Counted from the first letter of the stretch, positions 1-12,144 are shown. The stretch is 64,000 bases of DNA from Siphonodentalium dalli (GCA_032622095.1 CP136069.1:163051043-163115042), one strand, 5' to 3'. The notes: generated by a model not told the origin, from the sequence alone. Numbers and translations: made by a program.

Positions 1-504
1 AGGTGGTAGATAAAAAGGAGGGATAAAAAAAGATAACAAAGTAAAATTATGAATATAATGTGTTCTTGTTATGATTTTATATTCACATACAGATATTTGT
101 AGAAATGATGCGTGAGAAAATTGAGTACTATGGTACATGGTCAACAGAAACGATATTCCTTTTTTTGGATTTTCGTGTAGGTGTTTGAAGTACATAGGCG
201 GAGTGAATAGACAATTTCCACAGGGTTTGTAATACATATGAAGTGTAAAACACTAAGACAAGTATCTGGTCGAAACACAGATATATTTAGAGTGATACAG
301 TACAAACATTTGAAAACACATGGACACATTACTCCAAACATATATCACGCGATGGCTTGTTTATCAACGCAAATTTTGTTGTTTAGAATAGTTTAGGATG
401 GTTGACAATATAATTGTTATATATATATATATATATAATTTTGTGAAAATAATTCCAATATAAACCACGATATGATGAAATAATAAGCATGTCATACAAC
501 GCTT
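1..504. other. AT-rich DNA, no gene seen
   Basis: No credible coding region or known repeat was recognised. The only structure is a short (TA)n microsatellite near 417-437. Confidence 0.6.
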
Positions 505-740
505 AGCCAATGGGCGGGGAGTCAGCCGGTAGGTTTCACCGAGGGATTGCGTCAGATTCCAATGACTCAGGAGTTGCGCCGGAAGTAGGGATTGCGCCTG
601 ATTCGAATGACTCAGGATTTGCAGGAGGTGGAGTTTCTTATGGGCTGGATCTTATTCGTTTAGGAGACGTGGGTAGACCACTCAATATCCCCTCAGGCGT
701 TGTGTGGAACCCTTAGAAGTGGGAGGGGTTAGAGATATTA
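505..740. repeat. GC-richer block with a two-unit repeat
   Basis: This island is richer in G+C than its surroundings. Around 541-630 it carries two imperfect copies of a roughly 50-bp unit containing GGGATTGCG, then GATTC, then AATGACTCAGGA. The open frame across it (68 codons) is explained by the repeat and is not called a gene. Confidence 0.4.
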
Positions 741-2544
741 AAAGACAGTTAATTTTAATTTAATTTAAAATTATTTTTCAATTTTAGAAAAAGTCTTTAA
801 ATTTTTTTATTTTTTTTTTATTTAGGATTTTTTTTTAAGTTTTTCATTTTTTGTTTTATTTTTGAAAAATTTCAATTTTATTTTTTTTTATTTTTTTAAG
901 TTTTAATATTTGTTATCTTATTTTTTGAAAAAATAAATTTTTCACTGCGAGTGTCACTTTAACATTCATCCACAGTGTGTGCCGTATGTCACTTTAACAT
1001 TCAAGGCTGAAGCTACCCCACCGTTCAGCGAGATCATCACGTGATATACGTAAAGGATAATGTTCGAAGCAGAGGGAAATCGGTAAAAGAATAGACGAGG
1101 GCTTGCCCGAGTCTATTCTTTACCGACTTCCCGACGCTGAGAATATTATCTGACTTAAAACCACTTATTGAATTGTCATTGGAGCCAACTATCCATTTTG
1201 TCTCACTCACAGCTCTGCCTTGATTACCTGAGTACACGCCCACGTATCAGCACGGACAGTTTGTGATGTCCGTGTTGACCACGCCGATAAGCAACACATT
1301 TCAATTATTATTTAATTCGAACTAGGAGTCGCCAGTTGAGGGACGTTTCTTCCGAAGTTTGTCGTTGCGCCATGGATTCGGACAGTGTATGTGAGCAATA
1401 TATTACTAACCAATTGTGTTTATTTTTTTTTCTTTCTTGATTTAAAGATGCCTCATCTAGTTCGACATCAAATATGTTAACATTCCATAATAATTTATCA
1501 GGAAATAAAACATGAAAAATAATGGTAATGATGTAAAAACGCTCTTTATACAATGTGATTTTTAGAATATGCTGGCGCCAACAACACGATACCTGGTAAA
1601 ACTGTCTCATTATTAATAAGTCGAAAGCACACAAGAAGCTTGCATAAATGGGTTTACTGTTTCTTCCTCATTGTTATCTTGTGTAGAATACGCATGGATA
1701 GAAGTATTATAGTGTTCAATCGTATGGGGTATTTTGAATTTCGAATTATTATCAGAAAGAAACCGACATGATGTACTTGCTTGAATTTTAAGTATCATCC
1801 TATGGTTTATACACAGGGGCGTGGCTAGACGTGACTCAGAACAACATGACAATTTAATTTCGCACACCAACCCCCTTCATGATGTTTCAAACTGAAAGGT
1901 ATCATAGCATTTCCAGTTATTGGACAATTCTTACATGACATGGGCCACCCCCGTTGTTAGAAATTTCCCATCGCATATGCATGATTTCCAAATATTCACT
2001 CAACACGATGACCTTACATATACCTTTAAGTATCCCCCACAGAAGTTAACAAATGGTTATTGCGCAAATGTATAACATGTATTATATTTTCTTCGAAACG
2101 GCATACAATCGCGTAAATAGTGATTATATATCGTTCCAATATATAGTTGATTAGTCACCAGCGACGTGGCTAGAGGGCTCCTGTGATTTTCCGGCTGCAT
2201 CCCGCCCCTTTTAACCAGACCGAGCTCGCAATGTCGTGTAATTTTATTTGCTTCCCACCCCGGGTTTGGAATTTCCTAACTGTACCAATTGTGGGGAGGA
2301 ATCATGAAACAATTTGAAATATGAGCCTGAAATCTGTAAAATCCTAGCATCTATAAAAAAAAGTCTAACTCCATGAAAACTCAGGCCTCGATTTGTTTTG
2401 TTTTGTTTTTAAATTCAGTTAATAATGGAATGTGGTATGCCAGTATTAAACATGGGGTTTTCGCAGTGAGTAAATGTGCACACAAATATTTTTTCAAACA
2501 CCAAAACCTCGTTTTAACTGGATCGCTGATGCTCAACAACGACA
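741..2544. other. Low-complexity T-rich tract, then unassigned DNA
   Basis: Positions 760-940 are almost pure T/A low complexity. At 1076-1132 there is a small hairpin: GGTAAAAGAATAGAC pairs with GTCTATTCTTTACC across a GC-rich loop. Nothing else was recognised up to 2544. The phrase GGGGCGTGGCTAG near 1816 has a relative near 2163 (CGACGTGGCTAGAGGG), so two degraded copies of one interspersed repeat are possible. Confidence 0.45.
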
Positions 2545-2918
2545 CTTTCCATGTATTTTGCGGTGTCAGACCGGTTTTCCGAAGACCTATTACTACGAAG
2601 GCCCACAACTCCGAAAAACCGATTCTCCGACGGCCCACAACTCCGAAGACCCGATTCTCCGACGGCCCATAACTCCGAAGACCCGATTCTCCGAAAGCCC
2701 ATAACTCCGAAGGGCCGATTCTCAGAAGACCTATAACTCCGAAGACCTATAACTCCGAAGACCTATAACTCCGAAGGGCCGATTATCCGAAGACCTATAA
2801 CTCCGAAGGCCCGATTCTCCGACGGCCCATAACTCCGAAGGTCCGATTCTCCGAAGGTCCGATTCTCCGAAGATTTTGTTTTATCGGGGTATTATCGTTT
2901 ACTAAATAGTGTACAGTC

Positions 2919-3114
2919 CAGTGGCGAAGCCAAGGGGTCCCAAAATTCCCACTGCCCCCATTAAACCTCTACTTAATTGCTATTTCAGACAATATGGGCC
3001 CCTACCAAAACATGTCCAATGTCATGTAAACGCCCGGAAATCGTTCATGGGGCATCAAAATATTCAAACTTTTCCTACTGCCCCCACCTAAATGGGAATC
3101 CTGGCCCGCCACTG
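2919..3114 (+). mobile_element. hAT-like MITE, left-arm copy
   Basis: This element begins CAGTGGCGAAGCCA and ends TGGCCCGCCACTG, so it has short terminal inverted repeats starting CAGTGGCG, a start frequent among hAT-type miniature elements. It holds AAAACATGTCCAATGTCATG, which is shared with the inverted partner at 3266-3553. No 8-bp target duplication is visible directly beside it. The superfamily call rests only on the termini. Confidence 0.5.
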
Positions 3115-3265
3115 ACTACACACCAGATACTATAACGTTACGTTGGCCCATGAGATGCCAGAGTAAAATGTACAGGGGTGAACGGGGAAGAACTTGTCGC
3201 CCCTGTGCATGTTAGGCTACTCTGACATTCTTGCAGCGTTTCGTTATAATATACCCGGTGCACAC

Positions 3266-3553
3266 CAGTGGCGGAGCCAGGGCTCCCATTTAGGGGTGCA
3301 CATTAATTAGCATATGTGGGGGATATGTGGGGGATATATCATGCATATGATATGCCGAAAGCATATCACGAAGGCCTGATTTGGGGAGCGCATACATGAG
3401 AGGGGTCGCCCCCAATCGTTGGTCCGGGGGCTCCCCCTGGGCAGGAACACTGCGAATATTTGAATGCCTAGGAGGGATTTCCTGACGTTTACATGACATT
3501 TGACATGTTTTTTGGGGGCGGTCTTCCCTAGGGCCCCATTGACCCCGTCACTG
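3266..3553 (-). mobile_element. hAT-like MITE, right-arm copy
   Basis: This is the inverted partner of the element at 2919-3114. It begins CAGTGGCGGAGCCAGG and ends GACCCCGTCACTG, and internally carries the reverse complement of the shared CATGTC...ATGTCATG segment. It is longer because of about 90 bp of extra sequence, including two copies of ATATGTGGGGG. The flank following it (GACTGTAC) is the reverse complement of the flank preceding the other copy (GTACAGTC), so both copies sit at the same place in the two palindrome arms. Confidence 0.5.
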
Positions 3554-3860
3554 GACTGTACACTATTTAATAAGCGATAAAACATGATCTTCGGAGAATC
3601 GGACCTTCGGAGAATCGGACCTTCGGAGAATCGGCCCTTCGGAGTTATATACCTTCGGAGTAATGGGCGTTCGGAGTTATAGGCATTCGGAGTTATGGGC
3701 TTTCGCAGTTATGGGTCTTCGGAGTTATGGGATTTTGGAGAATCGGGACTTCGGAGTTATGGGCTTTCGGAGAATCGGGGCGTCGGAGAATCGGATCTTC
3801 GGAGAATCGGACCTTCGGAGTTATGGGTCTTCGGAAAAACGCTACGTAACCGTATTTTGC

Positions 3861-5139
3861 ATACTTATGTGAACAGTACTGTAACATTGATAGTCATTTT
3901 ATCGCCAAATAGTGCATGAATCTCGGTTCTGTTGACCATTTACCAAAGACATTGTATCGATTGTAAAACGACTCGTGCTTCAAAAAAAGTTAAAAATAAC
4001 AACGCATGATCACGTTATCCATGTCTTATCGACAATCAACACACGAACAAACCAATCCATTGTTCAACATTTTCTCTTGGTGATAATGATTTTACAGACC
4101 AATGCGAACGCCTTACGTACCTAATACCTATAATGTTCACCCTAAAATGTTCAAGTTCGGCACACATGTTAGATCATGCCATGAATCTTTACTCTGGCTA
4201 TATACCCCCGTATTTTCCATATGTTCAAACCCTGTGAACATTTTCTATTATCTTCTGATGGGGTTGAAGATTGAACAAACCACGCAGGGAATATATTTCT
4301 GTGTTAATACTTGTTCCTTGAAAATAAATTCCCAGCTCGAGATTGCAAGATTTGTGTAGCTTTGTGAGCCAACACCAATGAAATTCCAAGCGACGCACAG
4401 TGCAAGCGATTAATTCAAGTCCCCCAAACCATGCAAACTCGAGTTGGGACCTTTACCTGCTATAAAATACAATGTTATTACGGAACAGGTATAACCGAGC
4501 ATTATATTAACTGCATTTTTTTTTCAATGTTATAAAACTTCCCTGTCGGAGCAACAGAAAGTTACCATGTTTTGAACTAGTGGAGTATGATATCTTGGCG
4601 AAGCCAGAGTAGATATGCATGACATGATCTATACACATGGATATACCCTATTTTGTTTCAATTTGATACTGGAAATGAAATTTGTTTCTGTGCTTCACCA
4701 TTGTATTAAAAATAACCATGTGAGCACTTTCTCGTTCAATAAGTAACGTATAGTTAAAATCTGTGTTAAACGGTTTTGTGTTTATTTGACCGACTTTTGG
4801 CGAGGTCCAGACCTAATTTACTGGACAAGTTTTGCAATTTCGGCTATAAATTGGGGACTAGTTGTAGATTCTATTTATTACATGATCCAAAACATCGACA
4901 AAACATACTTAAATCAACAAATGGGATGCGAAACTAACATCGGCTTCTATAAGGCATGCGATGACGTTTCACGTAACTATATATATGTGTTTTAGCCTGT
5001 CTGTGGACTTTTCTAAATAGTTAGTCCAAATAGCTGTTGGGTGTTTTTGTATCAAAGTTTGATGAAAGTTTATTTTATTTTTTGGCAATATAAAACCAAA
5101 ATCGCTAAATATTTGTCAGTTTTAATTAGCTCAGACAAA
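3861..5139. other. AT-rich DNA, no feature seen
   Basis: No repeats, coding similarity or structured motifs were recognised here. Confidence 0.5.
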
Positions 5140-5595
5140 TTAAAGGTATTCAATCCGATTAAGCACCCCTAAATTACTATTTATTTGACTTCAGGGGTAA
5201 AAAAAATATTTGATTCGAGTCGAGGAACCCATCCATCAAAGCTCAGAGTTATTTTTTATGTTTGCAATTTTCTCAAGATGCGTACTAATAATTGCCCCTA
5301 AGTTTGTAATTTTCTCGAGATGTGTACTAATAATTTTCACAGAAACACTTATTCAAACATGCGAAGCTGGATAACTCTAAAATCAATTGTATTAATAACG
5401 CAATTTTGACTGAGACCATCCTTTTGACGGCGTGTTTCTGGGCCAGAAACAATAGAAATAACCAAACTTCAAAAAACAATCTGATCACTATGAGCGTTGA
5501 TAAGTAGGTTTACTCGTCTCGAGTCAATTATTTTTTATCCCCGAATCCAAAGAGATAGTAATTTATGTGGGCCTGATCGGATTGAGTACCTTTAA
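5140..5595. mobile_element. TTAA-flanked MITE with about 90-bp inverted repeats
   Basis: TTAA stands at both edges (5140-5143 and 5592-5595). Inside them the ends are inverted copies: the left reads AGGTATTCAATCCGAT and the right is the reverse complement of AGGTACTCAATCCGAT. The match continues for about 90 bp with scattered mismatches, through a TAAATTACTAT block and a GATTCGAGTCGAGGA-like block. TTAA target duplications are typical of piggyBac and Kolobok elements; the AGG start fits Kolobok better. No ORF. Confidence 0.65.
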
Positions 5596-6480
5596 GTGTT
5601 CCGATATTTAATGCAGCTTGCCGACAGGCTCTTGACTCAACATACATGATTGGGGGAGGAGCCACTCTATGACGTCCCTCAATCGATTTAATCCCTCGCG
5701 TATTCGTAAAAAATAATGCCCACGGGCATTCTTAAAAAATAATGCCCACGGGCATTCTTAAAAAAGAATGACTGTTGGCGTTAAAATAATGCTCATGCGA
5801 TCAAAACGCCTGAGCGTTCTGCCAGATAAGAGCCGTGTCCGGACAAAGGGGTAACACGCCGGTTGGTTTTAAATGTAGATAATACACCGTTCATAGGGAG
5901 TGACCTAAAATTATGCTAATTGGCCCAACCGTTATACAAATAGACCATGACGTCACAAACTGTCTAGACTGCCACCAACTGGGGTGGGGGCTTATCATCA
6001 ATAGAGGAAGGCGAAAAACAAACAAAATATTTTCTAAATTTAGATAAACGTAATTACATCTCCAAAACTCTGACCAGCCCTGAAAGTTGCGAATGGTAGC
6101 ACTATCACAAAACAAACCGATATCATGAAAGAAGCCCGAAATTTTTCTGTTAATTTATACTCCTGTATCCAATGGATGCTCTCGATTTAACTCCCCCTGT
6201 TAAAGATGGAACATTTCCCAAACTATGCACCATCCAGGCATCAAGTATTGAAGGACCTCTAACCTTGCAAGTATGAACAAACGCGCTTAAGAGCACCAAC
6301 CGAAACAATAAGAAAATGAAAGTCCGGGCCATCCGGATACACATATGAATTTTATTTTATAAAATTGTCTGACATTGGCCCCCTTTTAACTGAGTCGCTC
6401 AATGAATCATTTTCAATGGGAGAGCTATCAAGCAGGGTATAATAACTTTCATTCAAACAAACAAAAGGATTAAAATAGGC
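5596..6480. other. Unassigned DNA with one short tandem repeat
   Basis: At about 5707-5766 a unit of roughly 29 bp is repeated twice and a bit. Each unit holds the palindrome TGCCCACGGGCA followed by TTCTTAAAAAA. No coding sequence was recognised elsewhere in this stretch. Confidence 0.5.
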
Positions 6481-6490
6481 AGATGCTAAA

Positions 6491-6955
6491 AACTGGCGTC
6501 CCATCTCCCTTTTGAATACATCTTCAAACTAGCCTGGTCATGCATAGCGGACAGAATAAAACGTGTGCTCCCATCTATAATCAACCCAGATCAAACTGGG
6601 TTTTTTTTCGCGCGTAGATGTATAGGTGACAACGCCCGACTAATCTATTACATAATTCATAGGACATAACAAGAAAATATATCTGGCCTACTACTCCATA
6701 TCGATTTGGAAAAAGCGTTTGACACTGTTTCCTGGTCATTTATAAGAAAATGTCTTGACCTTTTTAATTTTGAAGATGCCATAACATGCTTCATGTTAGG
6801 GAGAGTCTGCCGCCAGGGTGACCCAATATCCCCGTATATCTTCCTCCTCTGTGCCGAAGTTTTGGAGCTAATGATACGCCAAAACAATACAATTAAATGG
6901 ATATTCCTCGGCGGTTCAGAATACAAAATAACACAATATGCGGACAAATAAGAAA
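6491..6955 (+). pseudogene. L1-clade LINE reverse transcriptase relic
   Basis: Conceptual translation, allowing frameshifts, gives the ordered signatures of an L1-clade reverse transcriptase. These are NWRPISLLNT at 6491, then a run resembling INPDQTGFF before 6610, then GDNARLIYYIIH, then LEKAFDTVSWSFI at about 6702-6740, then CRQGDPISPYIFLLCAE and TIKWIFLGGSEYKITQYAD. The enzyme copies LINE RNA at the target site. The catalytic YADD box reads YADK followed by a stop. Compared with the family, about 30 residues are missing between FNFEDAITCF and the CRQG box. It is a 5'- and 3'-truncated, frameshifted fossil. The LINE C-terminal piece at 63.1-63.7 kb may belong to the same family. Confidence 0.88.
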
Positions 6956-7728
6956 ACGCCACGGAATTTCGTTTCCTAAAGGATGTTTTTTATGACCAGC
7001 GCGATAGCAGGATAATTATTTAGGAATAAATCAGCTTTGTAATCGACAGTATGTGCAAATAAAAGTAAATTTTCCGGTTTTTGGGGGGTACTTTAAAAAA
7101 ACCACTTCTGAAATGGAACGTTCCATAAATTGTGTATTATTGATTAGTGATGACCATAGCACTATTAGTACTCAGTAGAAAGTGCAACTGGAACTAATTT
7201 TTGGGGGGTTTGGGGGTACTTTCAAAAACCCCCATCTGAAATGAAAACGCCAGGAAATTTCGTTTCAGAAATTGTGTATTGTTGATCAGTGATTGCTGGA
7301 ACACTATTGATATAAAAATCAGCTTCGTACTCTAAGGTCATTTTGGGTGGGGGTGTTTGTGTCTCAGGCTAAACGCCAGGAATGCGGAACTTAAGATATC
7401 GGATTTCTTTAAACGTTCCTGGTTGTAACAAAACTGGGGCATCAAACCCTTCCTATTCGATTGTGCAAATATGGGGTCTTCCCGTTCACCCGGCAGCTAT
7501 TGTTTCTGGCCAAGGTGTCATAATCGGGCACATCATAGAGATGCCGACTATAGTTTATATCTTAGTTCGGTGGAGAATTCCCTGTCACCCGACAAAATTG
7601 TAGCCGACACGATCATTTCAATTTCACAGAGCAACATGACGTAACTTGTTTCACAAAACATACACAACATAATAAATCATCATAGGTATATTAGTCAGGT
7701 TCGAAAATCTAAAAACGCCTCTAGTAAC
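6956..7728. repeat. Imperfect direct duplication, then unassigned DNA
   Basis: Two imperfect direct copies lie at about 7020-7175 and 7195-7320. Each holds TTTTTGGGGGG, GGGTACTTT, an AATCAGCTT phrase and TTGTGTATT, then TTGAT(T/C)AGTGAT. The phrase AACGCCACGGAATTTCGTTTC at 6955 is repeated in altered form near 7245. From 7331 to 7728 nothing was recognised. Confidence 0.4.
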
Positions 7729-8440
7729 GAAGGGGCGGGCATTTTTCTTTCAGAAGCTTTTGAGAATTGTTTATAAAGGTAATTTTTATGCTGATTTCAA
7801 AAACCAATGTTGGCATGTTGACAAATTATTATTTCTGGTCAAAAATGGCAATTCAAAATGGCCGCCATCAAAACAAAGTCTAACTTTAAGTTTGTTGTTA
7901 TGTGTTGCTCTAAGACGTTCGAATATTGAGTATTTCCATACTTTCGAACGAATTGGAACAAGAAGAAGTATACAAATGACAGAAAGTGAAATATGCTGGA
8001 AACGTATCCTTCAAATGGTATAGACAGTTGTGTCTAAATGTAATTTGTAATCTGATTCCAAAAAACAATGTTGGCAACTCGACAAATAATTATTTCTTAC
8101 CTAAAATGACAATTCAAAATGGCCACCATCAGAACAAAGTCTAGATTTTTGTTTACTGTTATATGTTGTTCTATGACGTTTGGATATTATGCATTTCCGT
8201 ACTTTCGAACGAATTGTGACAAGAGACATTATACACAGAACATGTGTGATAATTTAAAGTGAACATGTTTGACATTTAACCCCATTTATGCCCAAAAAAT
8301 GACAAAAAACGTAAATTTTATAAATTATTGCTGTCTTAAATGGCAGAAAGTGAAGTATGCCGTAAATATATCCTTAAAATGTTTTAGACAGATGTGAATA
8401 AATGCAATTTGTAATCTGATTCCTAAAAACAATCTCCCCG
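7729..8440 (+). repeat. Left inverted arm of the 3.3 kb element
   Basis: The arm holds about two tandem units. The shared phrase AATTCAAAATGGCC occurs at about 7851 and 8112. It pairs as reverse complement with the right arm at 9735-11002. Confidence 0.8.
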
Positions 8441-8479
8441 TGCATGTATTGTCATTGACGGTCTGTTCCTTGTTAAATT

Positions 8480-9659
8480 GGGGCCCTAGGTAAACCGGAA
8501 AAGGTAAATACATTTGGAGATTTGGCCCATGTATTCACAGTGTGCGTGTTGAAGAAGGGCGAATGGTATGTCAGGATTGATGTAGTGGTCGACAGATACT
8601 CAGATAAATCTACAAAGACTGCAACCATATCGAGAAGTCGCAATGTACCATTGATCCGAAGGACAACAACAAATCGTCATGTTCCCATCCCACAAAATTG
8701 GAAATTTTTTATTTTGTTTTCTGACAACAATTCCGATTTGAATGGTTTCTTGTCTCGAGACGTGTTATCAAAGCGAAAACAGAAGTTGCTACCGTTGTTG
8801 CTGCAGGGGGTTCCCAGAATACTGTAGAGTAGATTGTTCGCTAGATGGAACAGACTTGAACGGGTTAGAGTCTAATCATGAAGAGGCTGACATTAGACTT
8901 ATCCTTCATTCACTTGATGCCAGCATGGTACAATCTGAAACAAGTCATTGTGGTAAGCAGGGACGTCGATGTTCTAGTGTTATTGCTTGGTTACCTAGAC
9001 AAATTTCCTGCAGATTGTGATGTGTTCATGATGGCTGTAACTTCCAAATGCCCTAAAATTATATCCATCAGTGATTTTGCCACCCAAATACCAAGCGAAG
9101 CTCTGAACTATATTCTTGCGTTTCATGCTTTAACGGGCGTGTGATTCAACTTCGTTCATATATGGGGTGTCTAAACGACCCGCATGGAAGATTTACCAGG
9201 AATGTTGTGAACTCTTAAAGTGTATAGGTAATATTGCAATATCAACTGAAACAATTGACAGCGCTGAACATTTTGTATGCATCTTGCATGGAGTTTCCTA
9301 TGCAAAACTCAATAATGCAGGATTCAGGATGTTCCCTCGGACCGAATCTCTTGAAAAGCTCCACCGACCAATGACTCATTTCATTATCACCTTTTGGGAA
9401 CAAAGTACGAGGTTTTAGTTTGGAACAAGCAACCATTCCTGTGCAAACATTATCGGATCCTTCGGCAGTGGGATGGAAAGAAGAAAATGGGCGATTAGAT
9501 CAAACCTTGACGTCACTAGAACCCATTTCAAAATCATGTCTCGAAATAATAAAATGTGGGCGCAAGAATGGGTGTGTAACATCAAGGTGTGCATGCATAA
9601 CATCAGAGTTACCCTGCACACCTCTCTGCAAATGTAGAACTGACTACAATAATAAATAA
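8480..9659 (+). pseudogene. Decayed multicopy CXC-tailed protein gene
   Basis: Fragments in all three plus frames line up in order with a protein family that I know as highly multicopy in cnidarian and mollusc genomes, often annotated for a Tesmin/TSO1-like CXC tail. They are NTFGDLAHVF...YVRIDVVVDRYSDKS (8504-8620), VPIPQNWKFFILFSDN (8685 on), HEEADIRLILHSLDA (8877 on), VIVVSRDVDVLVLLLGYLDK (8947 on), LNYILAFHALTGV followed by a stop (9100-9143), RPAWKIYQECCELL (9175 on), VGWKEENGRLDQTLTSLEPI (9465 on), and the Cys-rich end CGRKNGCVTSRCAC...PCTPLCKC (9555-9650). At least four frameshifts plus the stop after LTG make it a pseudogene. The EAD and SRDVDVLVLLL blocks recall PIN/FEN-type nuclease motifs; that is inference. 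Its place between inverted arms suggests it is the element's cargo or core gene. Confidence 0.8.
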
Positions 9660-9734
9660 GGATTTTTGAGACATACTTTTGGTTATATGATGGAAAATTG
9701 TGTCGCATTGGGTGTTGATGAACCAGTTTCATAA

Positions 9735-11002
9735 TATTACTGATGATTTTCGAATTTTTAACTCATTATTATATCGGCCATTTTGAATTGTCATTTTAAG
9801 TCAGAAATAATTATTTGTCGAGTTGCCAACATTGTTTTTTTTTAAATCAGATTACAAATTAAATTTAGGCACAACTGTCTAAACCATTTGAAGAATATAT
9901 TCCCGGCATACTTCACTTTCTGCCATTTAAGACCGTAATAATTTATAAAAATTTGCGTTTTTTGTCATTGTTTGGGCATAAATGGGATTATATGTCAAAC
10001 ATGTTCACTTTAAATTACCACATATGTTCTGTGTATAGTGTCTATTGTCACAATTCGTTCGAAAGTACGGAAATGCATAATATTCAAACGTCTTAGAACA
10101 ACATATAACAGTAAAAGAAAATCTAGACTTTGTTCTGTCGGCAGCCATTTTGAATTGTCATTTTAGGTCAGAAATAATTATTTGTTGAGTTGCCAGCATT
10201 GTTTTTTTGGAATCAGATTACAAATTACATTTAGACACAACTGTCTAAACCATTTGAAGGATATATTTACGGCATACTTCACTTTCTGCCATTTAAGACC
10301 GCAATAATTTATAAAATTTGCGTTTTTTTTAATCATTTTTGGGCATAAATGGGGTTAAATGTCAAACATTTTCACTTTAAATTATGTTCTGTGAATAGTG
10401 TCTCTTGTCACAATTCGTTCGAAAGTACGGAAATACATAATATTCAAACGTCTTAGAACAACATATAACAGTAAACGAAAATCCAGACTTTGTTCTGATG
10501 GCGGCCATTTTGAATTGTCATTTTAGGTCAAAATATTTTTTTGTCGAGTTGCCAACATTGTTTTTTGGAATCAGATTACAAATTAAATTTAGACACAACT
10601 GTCTAATCCATTTGAAGGATATATTTACGGCATACTTCACTTTCTGCCATTTAAGACCGCAATAATTTATAAAATTTGCGTTTTTTTTATCATTTTTGGG
10701 CATAAATGGGGTTAAATGTCAAACATGTTAAATTTAAATTACCACATATGTTCTCTGTATAGTGTATCCTGTCACAATTCGTTCGAAAGTACGGAAATGC
10801 ATAATATTCAAACGTCTTAGAACAACATATAACAGTAAAAGAAAATCTAGACTTTGTTCTGATGGCGGCCATTTTGAATTGTCATTTTGGGTCAGAAATA
10901 GTCATTTGTCGACTTGCCAACATTGGTTTTTGAAATCAGCATAAAAAACACCATTAGAAACAATACTCAAAAGCGTCTGAAAGAAAAATGCCCGCACCTT
11001 TT
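9735..11002 (-). repeat. Right inverted arm of the 3.3 kb element
   Basis: The arm has three full units and a partial one with a period near 362 bp. The phrase GCCATTTTGAATTGTCATTT recurs at about 9779, 10144, 10506 and 10868. The small ORFs in this arm are repeat shadows. Confidence 0.8.
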
Positions 11003-11744
11003 ACTTTGATTCCATTTCCTGACTATATATATATAGCTCACATTGTTGGGGTGATTGCCATTTTGTTTATTGTCAACCAATAAAGAAGTATTTATTTATT
11101 TACTACTGCGCGTTCATCAGATTGTAATCATGTTTTAAATCATGCAGTTTTTGTGGTTGGTATTGACGTTTGTTTGTTTTTTCTTTATTTTTTACTTTTT
11201 TATTATGATCAAAACATGAACATCATAAACACATTATTTCGCAAAAATAAAAGACGAGATTACATAGAGATGTATAAAACGACCTAGTGGATTATACACT
11301 AAGATTTTGAGGACATCTGGTTATCATATATCCATGGAGATACAGCAGTTGTTTTAAAGCAATGTCCAGGTGCTTTTCTGTTCATGGTGGTCTTATTGAT
11401 AATTATTATCAGTTTAAAAGAAGTTACAGGGCTAATAGGTACCACATACTGTTAAAATCCTCGTTACTGTATGTTCCGTGTTAATTAGTGGATAGGCTGT
11501 TTCTGACAACAATGGTGTTCTACGACGAACACAGAATGTAAGGCATGTCATCGATATCAGAAGCGCGGTTGCAGTTTGCCAGCATGATTATTGAATCGCT
11601 ATTGTTTAAACTCCTGTTAAAATTAAGAAACCAACATAGGTCCTATCCATAGATCGCACTCATTTATCTTATGAGTTGGATCGATAGCTGTCAAACGTTT
11701 GATATTTTAAATATATTTACAACTGAGTGTAGTTCAGTCCTTTT
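11003..11744. other. AT-rich DNA, no feature seen
   Basis: A short (AT)n run lies near 11023-11034. No repeat family or coding similarity was recognised. Confidence 0.5.
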
Positions 11745-12144
11745 TTAACCCTTTACCCAACAAACCGGCCAAAACCGGCCAAATATAGCTTCAACAGCCT
11801 AAAATATCTTCGGTCTGTCTCAATAGAACCATACAAATATGGATATCATTGGAACCGGCTCCTTGACCACATTGTGATAGTTACAGTTATGCCCTGTGCC
11901 AATGCATTCTCTTATATATGCGAGTCGACCATAGGTCGCCTCGCATATATAAGAGAATGCATTGGCCTAAACAAAATCTTTTTTTAACACTTTTTACCAT
12001 TTTTTCTTACATTCTTTAACAATTTTATAATTTTTAATGTGTTAAGCCAATGCATTCTCTTATATATGCGAGGCGACCTATGGTCGACTCGCATATATAA
12101 GAGAATGCATTGGCACAGGGCCCTTCTGTTGGGTAAAGGGTTAA
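11745..12144. mobile_element. TTAA MITE with twin 67-bp hairpins (type A, copy 1)
   Basis: This 400-bp element is bounded by TTAA on both sides, with terminal inverted repeats CCCTTTACCCAACA. TTAA plus a CCC-start terminus is the piggyBac pattern. It contains two nearly perfect hairpins, 11899-11965 and 12047-12113. Each hairpin has 26-bp arms (CCAATGCATTCTCTTATATA then TGCGAG) around a short GTCGAC/ATAGG centre, and the two lie in opposite orientation. A second copy of exactly the same length lies at 29209-29608. Confidence 0.85.

Larger units (their letters stand above)
2545..3860. repeat. Large decayed palindrome with tandem-repeat ends
   Basis: The two halves are inverted copies about a centre near 3187. 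Each arm, from outside in, has (1) a tandem array of about 15-bp units alternating CCGATTCTCCGAAG and CCATAACTCCGAAG (left 2572-2872, right 3586-3838 as the reverse complement), (2) a conserved link containing TACTAAATAGTGTACAGTC, (3) an insert starting CAGTGGCG, and (4) an inner stretch around CAGGGG. The arms differ by many substitutions and an indel of about 90 bp in the insert, so the duplication is old. It could be a foldback transposon or an inverted segmental duplication. No coding sequence was seen inside. Confidence 0.75.
7729..11002. mobile_element. 3.3 kb element with tandem-repeat inverted termini
   Basis: The outer ends are inverted copies. The left, from 7729, reads GGGGCGGGCATTTTTCTTTC. 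The right end, just before 11002, is the reverse complement with GGTGCGGGCATTTTT. The match runs inward over TTTTGAG, ATTGTTT, TATGCTGATTTCAAAAACCA and ATGTTGGCA. Each arm is then a series of tandem units: about 1.9 on the left (7760-8440) and about 3.4 on the right (9735-10960), with a right-arm period near 362 bp. One left unit appears shortened by about 100 bp. The units share CAATTCAAAATGGCCGCCAT and GACGTTCGAAT-like phrases. Between the arms lies a decayed CXC-family gene. I recognise no transposase, and no target duplication was convincing. Confidence 0.8.

Noticed and set aside
510-716. 68-codon ORF in a GC-rich island
   Set aside because: The peptide simply translates a two-unit DNA repeat (SDSNDSG twice).
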